From an uncultured Roseobacter sp. (GTDB lineage Bacteria > Pseudomonadota > Alphaproteobacteria > Rhodobacterales > Rhodobacteraceae), in assembly GCF_947499265.1 (NCBI RefSeq), contig NZ_CANMNK010000004.1, forward strand, positions 248,001-312,000: 64,000 nt of DNA, in the 5' to 3' direction. Within the stretch, counting starts at the first letter, position 1. The number at the start of each line of letters is the position of its first letter. Positions 38,936 to 46,680 of the stretch are shown in pieces. Under the pieces are notes generated by a model. The model was given only the letters and a program-made list of their open reading frames with translations, had not been told where the DNA came from and searched no databases. The position numbers were made by a program, and so were the translations under genes.

Positions 38936-39168
38936 CTTTCTTACTAGGGCGACCCCTCCTATTGCAAGGGAACTGTTTCATTGACTTGGTAAAGACCACA
39001 CATTTTATGGCGGATAGCTCTGCTGTGGGTAGGGCGAGGGCCAAGGGGAGGGCAGGGCCAGGAAATCCGGAACCGGAACAAGAACAGAACGAAGCATGAA
39101 TGGGTAGGCAGGCGGGTAGAAACCATCTCTACCCAACCCCAGATGCGCGCTAAGTAATTGAAATTAAA
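38936..39168. other. Intergenic junction left of the island
   Basis: No gene is seen. The stretch after the DUF4185 stop has a purine-rich, G-rich segment and ends at the tRNA-Cys 3' fragment at 39169, where sequence composition changes to a more AT-rich type. Confidence 0.5.
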
Positions 39169-39213
39169 TGGAGGCGAGTACCGAAATCGAACCAGTGTAC
39201 ACGGATTTGCAAG
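39169..39213 (-). repeat. tRNA-Cys 3'-half fragment (att-like direct repeat, left copy)
   Basis: Read on the minus strand this runs from the anticodon loop (TTGCAAA, anticodon GCA) through the T-arm to the acceptor end and CCA. It is a direct repeat of 42034-42078 with about eight mismatches in 45 bases. The 17-base block GTACACGGATTTGCAAG and the TGGAGGCGAGT end are identical. The T-stem here is weakened by substitutions. No 5' half is attached, so it is not a tRNA gene but a likely att site remnant. Confidence 0.75.
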
Positions 39214-39487
39214 AAGTAGACAGTCAAAGTCTGTCAGTCATTACAGTGGCTTACGCACTTAATACTTTGCCGTGTACATTTTTGTGGACAGAACAGTCCG
39301 CCAGTAGTCGAAAATAAAAAAGTTTAAGCCAAATTTTACTCAATGCGTCGGGGCTGTCAAATTCGGAATAGAGTACAGTCTAAATGGAAAAAGTGTCTCG
39401 CAAACGCAAAACATTCAAAGGGTTGCGATGCTTGAAAGTCAACGAGTAAGTAACCTCAGGAATTCGTTCTAGGCTCTTTCTGCCAGG

Positions 39488-40510
39488 CTATCTTGCAAAA
39501 ACCGACGTTATTGCATCACGGAACGTTGGTATCAAAATACCTAGCATTAAAATTGAAACTACCATCACCCGATAGATGTTCTCCCGTGACTTTGCTCTTC
39601 GATTTGATAAGCCAATGCCAATAGAAGATGTTGGCGCGAGGGTGGGAAGAACTTTAATAAGTGTGAATAGTCCAATACAAAGAGATGCTAGACGTATCGT
39701 TACTCTACTATAACCCTGGTACCACAATGGCTGCTCCCGATCCAGAAGGTACCTAAAAAATGCGTCGAGCTTATTGGATACTCCATCGGTTTGAATTAGC
39801 TCATCAAGTGTTTCAGCTCGTTCCAAATATCGGTCTTCAAAATAAAAGTTGCTATATATGTCGCCAGCTACTGTCTGAATAAAGATAGCACCAGCAATCG
39901 ACAAAGACATTACCCACCATTGATTACGAAAAACTGCGAGTGGTCTAAGTAAGCCGGATATCTGTGCATTAGGAACGTACTGTTCAAGTTCATGAAAAGA
40001 AGACTTCACCCAGTTCTCATCTGAGCCACTTACGGAAATCCTAATACTTGCAACTTTTACTTTCTCGGGGCTCTGTACATCGATTTCTAGCTTTTTCTCT
40101 GTTACGCACTTCAATTCGATCCTGCTACCGTTAACTTCTCCGTTCGGTTTTATGCCGAAAGATCTCCATTTCAATTTAATGCTTTCTGGCTCTTTCTTAT
40201 CGCCAGCATTTTTGACAAAGGTCTCGAAGTTGTTGTGCTTCAACACAGTCAGATCTTGAAAACGTGTGGTTGCCTCAAAGTCAATATCACCGAAGTCTAG
40301 GTTTTCCGAAAGGCTGTTGGCGGCGACGCTAAACTTCGATAGGAATTCTTCGTCAACCTGGAAGGGGAAAACATAAGACTTCGCGTATTCAAATGGTTTA
40401 AAATCATCTTTTGCAATTCTGTCGAAAATCTTTAAAACTTGAGCCATGCGTTCGTCTTTGCCGTGAGGATGAACAAGCTGATTTCTATTACCTTCGCCTT
40501 CTGATATCAT
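39488..40510 (-). CDS. Uncharacterised membrane protein of the island
   Basis: A 340-residue protein in an AT-rich stretch. The first 190 residues are soluble with charged segments (DDFKPFEYAKSYVFPFQVDE). Two or three hydrophobic helices follow (WWVMSLSIAGAIFIQTVAG; LASLCIGLFTLIKVLPTL; VMVVSILMLGILIPTF). No family is recognised. It lies between the left att-like repeat and the broken integrase gene, so it is cargo of that small element. Confidence 0.65.
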   Translation of the reverse strand: MISEGEGNRNQLVHPHGKDERMAQVLKIFDRIAKDDFKPFEYAKSYVFPFQVDEEFLSKFSVAANSLSENLDFGDIDFEATTRFQDLTVLKHNNFETFVKNAGDKKEPESIKLKWRSFGIKPNGEVNGSRIELKCVTEKKLEIDVQSPEKVKVASIRISVSGSDENWVKSSFHELEQYVPNAQISGLLRPLAVFRNQWWVMSLSIAGAIFIQTVAGDIYSNFYFEDRYLERAETLDELIQTDGVSNKLDAFFRYLLDREQPLWYQGYSRVTIRLASLCIGLFTLIKVLPTLAPTSSIGIGLSNRRAKSRENIYRVMVVSILMLGILIPTFRDAITSVFAR

Positions 40511-40733
40511 AAAACCTCACGTAATGCCTTCAGCACGGTCCAAATGGTTAGGGGGCATCGCTCTACGTCTCCCGAGATAGTGGTTACTCTTTCGGAACGG
40601 TAACGTGTGCACCTATCTTTGCCAAGCCTTCCAGTTGCGTATCATAGTGCTTCGAGTTCAAGAAAAGTCTGGAATGCGGCCTTGGATTGCTTCCCATTGC
40701 AGCAGTCCGAACACTATGGGGTTGTGATATAGG

Positions 40734-41868
40734 TCATAATTCGATTGCGTTCCGCAGCTGGTTCTCGTTCAAGTCGATGTAGCGCATCGTCGTGTTCAGG
40801 TGCTTGTGTCGAGCAAGAGCCTGTATGACCCGCGCATTGATGCCCTTGTCAGCAAGCTCTGTGAGGAACTGGCGACGTCCGCTGTGTGAACTAGCACCCT
40901 TGACGCCAGCAAGCTTGTAGAAGCGTGCGAACAGGTTGACGATTGTCTGTGCGCTAAAGCCGCCGCCCTTGGCGCTAAAAAATAGGGAAGCTGCTGGGCG
41001 GCTGACGTGACGCGGATACTGTGCCGCATATGCTGTCAGCGCCTTCGTCGCCCTTCGTCTGCTCCGCTGCCAGGTAGATGGTGTCTCTGACGCTGCCGTT
41101 GCCTTCAAACACGTCGCCGACGCGCAAGGCAGCAATCTCGCATGCGCGCAGCCCAAGTGCTTCCGTGCCATGGCGCACGCCGGTGTTGGCGAGGAACAGC
41201 ACGTAGTTGCGCAGCACCTCTCGCGTGACTGCTGTCTTGGGGTTGTGCGTCTTTTTGTGCCATGTGCGCAGCGCCGTGTGGATTTTCTTGTATTCGGCGT
41301 CGGTGAAGCTGCCCCGGCTTTCGCTCTTGGTGCCTTTGTTCAGCAGGGTGGGGCGCATGGCTTTGACAATCCAGCCGTTCAACTCGGCTTCGTCCAGCAC
41401 CCGGTTCAGAGCCGCGTTGTGGTTGTTGATGCCGCTCTGTGAGAAGGGCTTCTTGTTCCGTTTCGTCCGCCACTCATCGAACGCCTTGAGCGCCGCCAAG
41501 TCTATCTTCGCCACGTCGGTGTCGCCGAAGTAGGGGATCAGCCAGCGCCGCAGCGCCGAGTTGTAGTCTTTGTACGCCTGTTTGCCCCCGCCTTCGTCCA
41601 GCTCATGCTGCATCCGCCGGATGGCATGCACCGCCACGTGCTTGAATTTGCAAGTTTGCGCCGGAAGATTGTTCCGAACGCGCGCCTGTGTGTCGTGAAA
41701 AAGCTCCCACGCGCGCTCTGTCGCCAAGCTCAAGTCTTCGGTTTTTGTGCTGCGAACGACACCTTTGCCGTTCTCCAGCGTCATGCGCACGTACCAGTTG
41801 TCGCTGCCACGCCGCTTGTCGAGTTTCAGCTTTTTGTGGACGAATTTTGTGCGAACGCCGTAGCTCAT
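40734..41868 (-). pseudogene. Tyrosine-family site-specific integrase, frameshifted
   Basis: Phage-type integrase in two frames. The N-terminal part (from 41868) has the DNA-binding arm, the core-binding domain and the first catalytic Arg (NTGVRHGTEALGLR). The C-terminal part, in another frame, has SHSGRRQFLTELADKG (HxxR), RHKHLNTTMRYIDLNE with the nucleophilic Tyr, and the stop at 40734. The switch is at about 41041-41060, around an AAGGGCGACGAAGGC stretch. It is probably inactive, unless programmed frameshifting or a sequencing error explains the break. It is bracketed by the tRNA-Cys fragments. Confidence 0.88.
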
Positions 41869-42033
41869 AAACCGCAGTCATAGCCAAGTCTTTGTAAACA
41901 TTTGGACAATAGCTAAAATTTAAGCTAAATGCGATCAGTTCAAGCGCAAACGGTGTGTACGAATTGTGCACAAAATGCGCGCGACTACATCTTGTGTCTG
42001 TTTAGCTGAATTGTGGGGAAAACCACAAAATAT

Positions 42034-42078
42034 TGGAGGCGAGTGCGAGAATCGAACTCGCGTACACGGATTTGCAAG
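42034..42078 (-). repeat. tRNA-Cys 3'-half fragment (att-like direct repeat, right copy)
   Basis: The second copy of the tRNA-Cys(GCA) 3' half. Its T-stem (GCGAG / CTCGC around TTCGATT) is still perfectly paired and the acceptor half ends in CTCCA, so this copy is less decayed than the one at 39169. On the minus strand, upstream of the anticodon loop, no ACGGA stem partner exists. It starts 166 bp beyond the integrase start, the usual place for attP/attL. Confidence 0.8.
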
Positions 42079-42241
42079 AGTAAGCATGTCGACGAAATTG
42101 AATGGTATTTTGTTTAGACATCAGCTTGAATTGTGAGGAACAAAGCCCGAATGTTTAGACGTCCTCGCCATCTCAGCATTATATTTGACTAACCGTTCCA
42201 AACTGTATCGCGCGCAAATTCCGGTTTCAGGCATTCAGTTT

Positions 42242-43030
42242 GTCCAAGGGGTCAGCGACAACCCCGGACCGGCGGGGAAGATCTATCTCTCCTGGCGGCG
42301 GGCGGTGGAGCGGCGGGTATCGATCAAAGGGCTGTAGCGGGCATTGCCAACCTTGGAAGCGAACCAGATCGCTATGTGGCTCGACACGGGGCAGGGGGCG
42401 CCGGCCCCACAGGCCGCGGCTGTGCTCCAAGCCGTGATTGAGGATCAACCCCGCGATCCCACCGCTGCGTTGATCCTGGCCGACGCGGCTTTGACGCAAG
42501 CGCTGGGTTGGACGCATGTCTTCCCGCTCTTGGCACTCGGTCTCACGCGCGGTGATCTGCTGAAAACGGACGAAGAACTGCGGCTGGCCTGCCATCGGGC
42601 GATCGCTGCAGCGGCAGGCGAGGCAACGCGGGAGGCGGCCGACCTGGCCCGACGCGCCGCGCGATTGGCCGGCGGCTGGGTGTTCCGGACGCGGCCGGTC
42701 TATGCCGCCGCGATTCGGGCTGCGGCGGATGTCGGCGAGCAGGACCTCGACTTGCGCGAATACGATGTCGCTGTGCTCGCCGCGATTGCTTATCACCAGC
42801 CGATCACACGAGACGGCCTGAAGGACATCTTTGGCAAGGAGATCAGCCGCGACCTGATTGGGCGGCTGCATGCGCAAGGTCTCATCGGCACCGGACCACG
42901 GTCGCCACGGCGTGGAGCGCCTTAAACCTACGTGACCACGGAGCAGTTCCTGGTGGCCTTCGATCTGGAGACGCTGCAGGACTTGCCGGATCGGGAGCAG
43001 TTGATGGATGCGGGGTTGGGGGCGTCCTAG
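42242..43030 (+). pseudogene. DUF1403-ScpB chimeric remnant with in-frame stops
   Basis: One frame reads as pieces of two plasmid-type genes. First comes DUF1403-like sequence (DNPGPAGKIYLSWRRAV, a TAG at 42335, then LADAALTQALGWTHVFPLLA and DEELRLACHRAI). From about 42660 it becomes ScpB, a subunit of the SMC-ScpAB complex: GGWVFRTRPVYAAA, AIAYHQPITRDGLKDIFGKE, then a TAA at 42923 and the in-frame ScpB tail TYVTTEQFLVAFDLETLQDL, ending at 43030. The fusion plus two stops mark it as dead. The stretch 42344-42925 alone is open but has only a TTG start. Confidence 0.75.
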
Positions 43031-43122
43031 TTGCGTGATGGTGTTTTGGTGGTACGCTTATCGGGCAAAAGGTGTGGCTTGTAGTGGACATTTCGTGAAG
43101 CCTCTACTAGGCATCTCGTGAA

Positions 43123-44412
43123 ATGACTGAAACAGACGAATATCTGCCGCGTCACCTGACGTCGGAATTGCACGATGCACTTGAATCCGCGCGCATAGTA
43201 AACCTCGTTGGACCAAGGCAGGTCGGAAAAACGACACTCGTTCGTGACCTGTTTGAAGAGGGCCGTTTCGTAACACTGGATGATGCGGCGGTTTTGGCGG
43301 CCATGGACGCAGACCCCGAAGGTCAGCTGACAAGCCTTGCGGAAGAGCAGGGCGCCGCGCCGATCATCATCGATGAGGCACAAAGGTCATCAAGGCTTGC
43401 GCTCGCCATTAAGAAGATCGTGGATCGCAATCGCCGGAAAGGCCAATTTGTTCTGACCGGGTCATCCAACGTCTTTACAACAGCGGAGGTTGCGGACTCA
43501 CTGGCCGGCAGAATGCGAACCCTCAAGCTCTGGCCTTTGTCAGTGGCCGAGACCAATCGGTTGCCCGTGAGCCGGTTGATCGACTGGGCGATGCAGGATG
43601 CACCATCGCTGGCGCAAATCACAGACCCGGCGTCATTGGGTCGCAAGGACTATATCGATCTCATACTTGCGGGTGGCTTTCCCGAAACGCGCGCACTTCC
43701 CTTGCGGCCGAGACAGCGCCAGTATCGCGACTACGTCGATGCCGTGGTTGATCGAGACGTGGCCGACATCATGCCCATTCGTAAGCCTGACGCGCTGCGC
43801 TTTTTGATCGATCAGATGGCTGCGCGCACGGCGCAGGAGATCAACACGTCCGAACTGGCGAAGCTGGCGAAACTCAAACGTGAGACTGTCGATCAATATC
43901 TCGATATTCTCATGCGGCTTTCGATGGTGAGCAAGTTGAGCGCTTGGATGCCGGGGGAGGGAAAGCGTGATATCAAGCAGCCGAAATTTCACTTTGTCGA
44001 CACCGGCATTGCCACGGCCCTGCGTCGATTGAACGAGAGATCGTTCGAGATAGGCAACACCCCAGAAGCATTGGGCGGCCTATTGGAGAGCTTCGTGGTT
44101 GGCGAGTTGCAACGCGCCTTGCCCATGCAAGACGAGGATTATCGGCTCTATCACTGGCGCAGCGCGGATCGGCGAGAGATCGACATTTTGATCGACGGAG
44201 GGCACCGGCTTGTCGGTGTTGAGGTCAAGACAGCGGCCACCGTTTCGGCCGATGATTTCAAACACCTGAGGTGGTTTGCAAACGCCGGGCCAGGAAAGGG
44301 GCGCGACTTCACCGGCCTTCTGTTCTATCTGGGGAAGGAGAAGCTCACCTTTGGAGACGGCAACTTTGCTCTCCCGCTGAGCGCGTTGTGGACACCAGTG
44401 GCCTTGAGCTAA
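43123..44412 (+). CDS. AAA_14/DUF4143 ATP-binding protein
   Basis: A 429-residue P-loop ATPase of the AAA_14-DUF4143 family, common in mobile regions. Walker A is GPRQVGKTTL (residues 29-38), Walker B is PIIIDEAQRS (about residues 86-95), and sensor-1 is FVLTGSSN. The C-terminal DUF4143 part has the nuclease-like DREIDILIDGGHRLVGVEVK (printed ADRREIDILID..GVEVK), a PD-(D/E)XK-like arrangement. The biological role is unknown. It is complete and alone, with higher GC than its right-hand neighbours. Confidence 0.9.
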   Translation: MTETDEYLPRHLTSELHDALESARIVNLVGPRQVGKTTLVRDLFEEGRFVTLDDAAVLAAMDADPEGQLTSLAEEQGAAPIIIDEAQRSSRLALAIKKIVDRNRRKGQFVLTGSSNVFTTAEVADSLAGRMRTLKLWPLSVAETNRLPVSRLIDWAMQDAPSLAQITDPASLGRKDYIDLILAGGFPETRALPLRPRQRQYRDYVDAVVDRDVADIMPIRKPDALRFLIDQMAARTAQEINTSELAKLAKLKRETVDQYLDILMRLSMVSKLSAWMPGEGKRDIKQPKFHFVDTGIATALRRLNERSFEIGNTPEALGGLLESFVVGELQRALPMQDEDYRLYHWRSADRREIDILIDGGHRLVGVEVKTAATVSADDFKHLRWFANAGPGKGRDFTGLLFYLGKEKLTFGDGNFALPLSALWTPVALS

Positions 44413-44738
44413 GCATTCCCGCCGGCGGAGGGCGGATTCCGGACATTCGCTGCGTCGCCGTCAGCAACTCGAGAAACTATTAACAACGGACATTCAATGT
44501 TCCCGTGTTGAGAAACTCCGAGAAAAATTTGGTGCGTTTTAGGGGCTAAGGAGTGGAAACCTTCGTGGTTCAAAAAAAGCACCACGACTAGGTGCCAGAG
44601 AGCAAAATCAGTGACCCGGAGATCTTACAGTATTCTGAACTATCCAGTGATTGAGATGCGACCCAATCCTTAAAAAACAAGTGTGCTTCGCTCGCGTTTT
44701 TCTACTAAGGTTAGGTTTAGTCATTTGAGGAGGCAAAT
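44413..44738. other. Intergenic stretch, no gene seen
   Basis: 326 bp of mixed composition between the DUF4143 ATPase and the kinase-like gene. No ORF of note is seen. The last 80 bases are AT-rich and probably hold the promoter of the kinase-like gene, whose start follows TTTGAGGAGGCAAAT. Confidence 0.5.
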
Positions 44739-45293
44739 TTGAAGCTAGCACTTTCAGGGGCGCACGGTACGGGCAAGACAACGTTGGTTAATGCTCTATA
44801 CGAGGAACTCAAGGATTCTCGGAATGTAGAGATTTGCCGAGAAGTCCCTCGCGTGATCGGCGAAGTAGTTGGGGATCGCGAGTACTTCAGACGGGGTAAC
44901 AACACCGAACTGCGGCAAGCGCTGATTTTTTTGTATCAGGTTATGGAAGATCATCTCGTCGGGTCTGATAAAGACATACTCATTTCGGACCGAACGATGG
45001 TAGATCACTTGGCTTACACCGATGTGCTATTTCCAGAATTTAGCGGTACATCGGAGTTCAAAGTGATTTCGGATGCCGTTCAAAGATGGCTTGCCACCTA
45101 CGATTACATTCTGAAAGTCCCGATTGAGTTTAAAGTGCAGGATGACGGTACGCGGGAGGCTGACCTCAGTTTTCAGGCATCAATCGATCAGAAAATTGAT
45201 GAGTTCTATCTGAAATTCGGTGTGAATCCTGTCGTTATCACTGGTTCCGTTTCAGACCGCGTTGCACAGGTTTTGCGACTCATCGCCAGCTAG
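44739..45293 (+). CDS. P-loop nucleoside/nucleotide kinase-like protein (AAA_28/NadR-like)
   Basis: A 184-residue P-loop protein. The start is TTG at 44739, since AGGAGG lies 7 bp upstream. Walker A is GAHGTGKTTL (residues 7-16). A DRT motif (ILISDRTMVDHLAY) and a lid-like region follow, as in NadR kinase and deoxynucleoside kinases. The short size and lack of other domains favour a small-molecule kinase. The 3' end overlaps the convergent DNPH1-like gene by 42 bp. A link with nucleotide metabolism is inferred from the neighbours. Confidence 0.78.
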   Translation: MKLALSGAHGTGKTTLVNALYEELKDSRNVEICREVPRVIGEVVGDREYFRRGNNTELRQALIFLYQVMEDHLVGSDKDILISDRTMVDHLAYTDVLFPEFSGTSEFKVISDAVQRWLATYDYILKVPIEFKVQDDGTREADLSFQASIDQKIDEFYLKFGVNPVVITGSVSDRVAQVLRLIAS

Positions 45294-45713
45294 ATGATCA
45301 GAAACGTGTTTCGCAATGATGTCTTCTAGCTCGGAAACTGTTTTGTATTGTTGAACGGAAACGCCATGAGCCTCGAGCATGCCGCCAACGAAGCGAGAAT
45401 AGGGCTTGCCCGAAAAGACCACCGGCAGAAGCTGTTTGCCCATGCTCAGAGCTATCGCGATCTCAGCGCCCACACCTAGGGAAGGTTCGTTCAAAAATAC
45501 CACGAGGGCGTCGGCTTTCTTTATCTCGTCAAGGTCTGTTCTGAAAACCGAATGACTGTCGAGCGAAACGTTCGTTTCAGGGTCTGTATTTGTGTGCGGA
45601 ACGTATGCCATCGCTCCCGCCGTTTGGATCGCCTTTCCTGCGCGTTCGTACACCGCCCGGGCTTCTTTGAGATTGTCAGAGCCCTGCAATGCACCGGAGA
45701 CATAGTATTTCAT
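45252..45713 (-). CDS. Nucleoside 2-deoxyribosyltransferase-fold protein (DNPH1/MilB-like N-glycosidase)
   Basis: A 153-residue protein with YYVSGALQGSDNL at the start, then DEIKKADALVVFLNEPSLGVGAEI with the catalytic Glu. The phrase PSLGVG(Y/A)E is the hallmark of DNPH1 (Rcl), which hydrolyses deoxynucleoside monophosphates; the MilB/BcmB hydrolases belong to the same superfamily. I therefore expect base release from a (deoxy)nucleotide. The start overlaps the stop of the ImmA/IrrE gene by 4 bp, so the two are coupled. Transferase activity on nucleosides remains possible. Confidence 0.82.
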   Translation of the reverse strand: MKYYVSGALQGSDNLKEARAVYERAGKAIQTAGAMAYVPHTNTDPETNVSLDSHSVFRTDLDEIKKADALVVFLNEPSLGVGAEIAIALSMGKQLLPVVFSGKPYSRFVGGMLEAHGVSVQQYKTVSELEDIIAKHVSDHLAGDESQNLCNAV

Positions 45714-46669
45714 TTTTTTCCCCCGAACATGTCAAGATCAAGCTTGCCGGTTGCAGCGCATGCAAGCAAAAGGCCATTCTCGCTCGCCTTTATGTAGTCT
45801 GATCGTTCATCATCAAAAAAAGATGAAGTCCACCACCTAGACTGCCACGGTACCACAGAAGCCTCGAGCTTACGAACTCGTTTCCCAAGGACTAGCTCTA
45901 TCGGCAGAGGCCCGCGCGCATCCAAATGCTCAAACCCCAGCGGTCGCTGCCCAACCCTAATATGCTTCATGGTACAGCCCCTTGGTAACCAAGGCTCTTC
46001 AAGTGTGGGGCTGTATCGAGAATAGACTGACCAGACGCGTAGTTCGTTGCTTTCCTGAGCACTGCGGCGATACTCTCGTAGAAACATCATGCCGCCTTCT
46101 GGCAGTAGATCGGTTAGGCTCCACATGAGCACGGAAAGAGAAACGTCATAGAGGTCGGAGAGTTCGTCTACTGTTCGCTGGGACAATTTTCTTTGTCGCA
46201 AGGTCTGCCTAAGGCTAGTCCGGGGTACCAGTATCTGCGAAGCGCCGTAGTCACAGAGTCGCTCAACATACTCGTAGGCTTCTTTGCTGCTGTTGGCCAA
46301 GTCGACAACGCGGGCCCCAACAGCGCGTATGAGTACGACGTGAGCGAACTCATGAGCAACAGAAAACCGCCACCTCTTAGACACGCCACCGCTTTGAAAC
46401 TTCTCTCGCGCAATGGCTAGTTTTAGGCCGCCTTCTGCGAAGACGATGGCAGCATCTCTGTCATCCTGGGTTTGATCTTCATAGGACCATTCGACCCCTG
46501 CCAGTCGTAAGAGTGGGCTTATTTTGAATGGGGGGCTCGCTTGGCCAGTTTCTTTGAGTGCTGAATTGCACAATCTGCGCATGCCGCTCTTTGCGTCCGA
46601 GCTGCCAGACTTGGACGCCAAGACTTGGTTTATTGCTGCGATTGCTGCGGATGGGTCGATTGTTGTCAC
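45710..46669 (-). CDS. ImmA/IrrE family metallo-endopeptidase
   Basis: A 319-residue protein with the zinc-peptidase motif in FSVAHEFAHVVLIR (HExxH), as in ImmA and IrrE, which cut or displace repressors. The domain spans about residues 50-200; the C-terminal 120 residues are unassigned. There is no HTH at the N-terminus, unlike XRE-fused relatives. It lies 11 bp after the thymidylate-synthase-like gene and overlaps the next gene, so it belongs to that operon. Its target repressor is not evident in the window. Confidence 0.87.
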   Translation of the reverse strand: MTTIDPSAAIAAINQVLASKSGSSDAKSGMRRLCNSALKETGQASPPFKISPLLRLAGVEWSYEDQTQDDRDAAIVFAEGGLKLAIAREKFQSGGVSKRWRFSVAHEFAHVVLIRAVGARVVDLANSSKEAYEYVERLCDYGASQILVPRTSLRQTLRQRKLSQRTVDELSDLYDVSLSVLMWSLTDLLPEGGMMFLREYRRSAQESNELRVWSVYSRYSPTLEEPWLPRGCTMKHIRVGQRPLGFEHLDARGPLPIELVLGKRVRKLEASVVPWQSRWWTSSFFDDERSDYIKASENGLLLACAATGKLDLDMFGGKK

Positions 46670-46680
46670 GTCACCAAGGA

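Noticed and set aside
42034-42078. Functional tRNA-Cys gene
   Set aside because: Only the anticodon-loop-to-CCA half is present; no 5' acceptor, D-arm or anticodon-stem partner upstream.
42227-42877. 216-codon minus-strand frame
   Set aside because: Antisense to the DUF1403-ScpB remnant; the plus strand has clear protein families.
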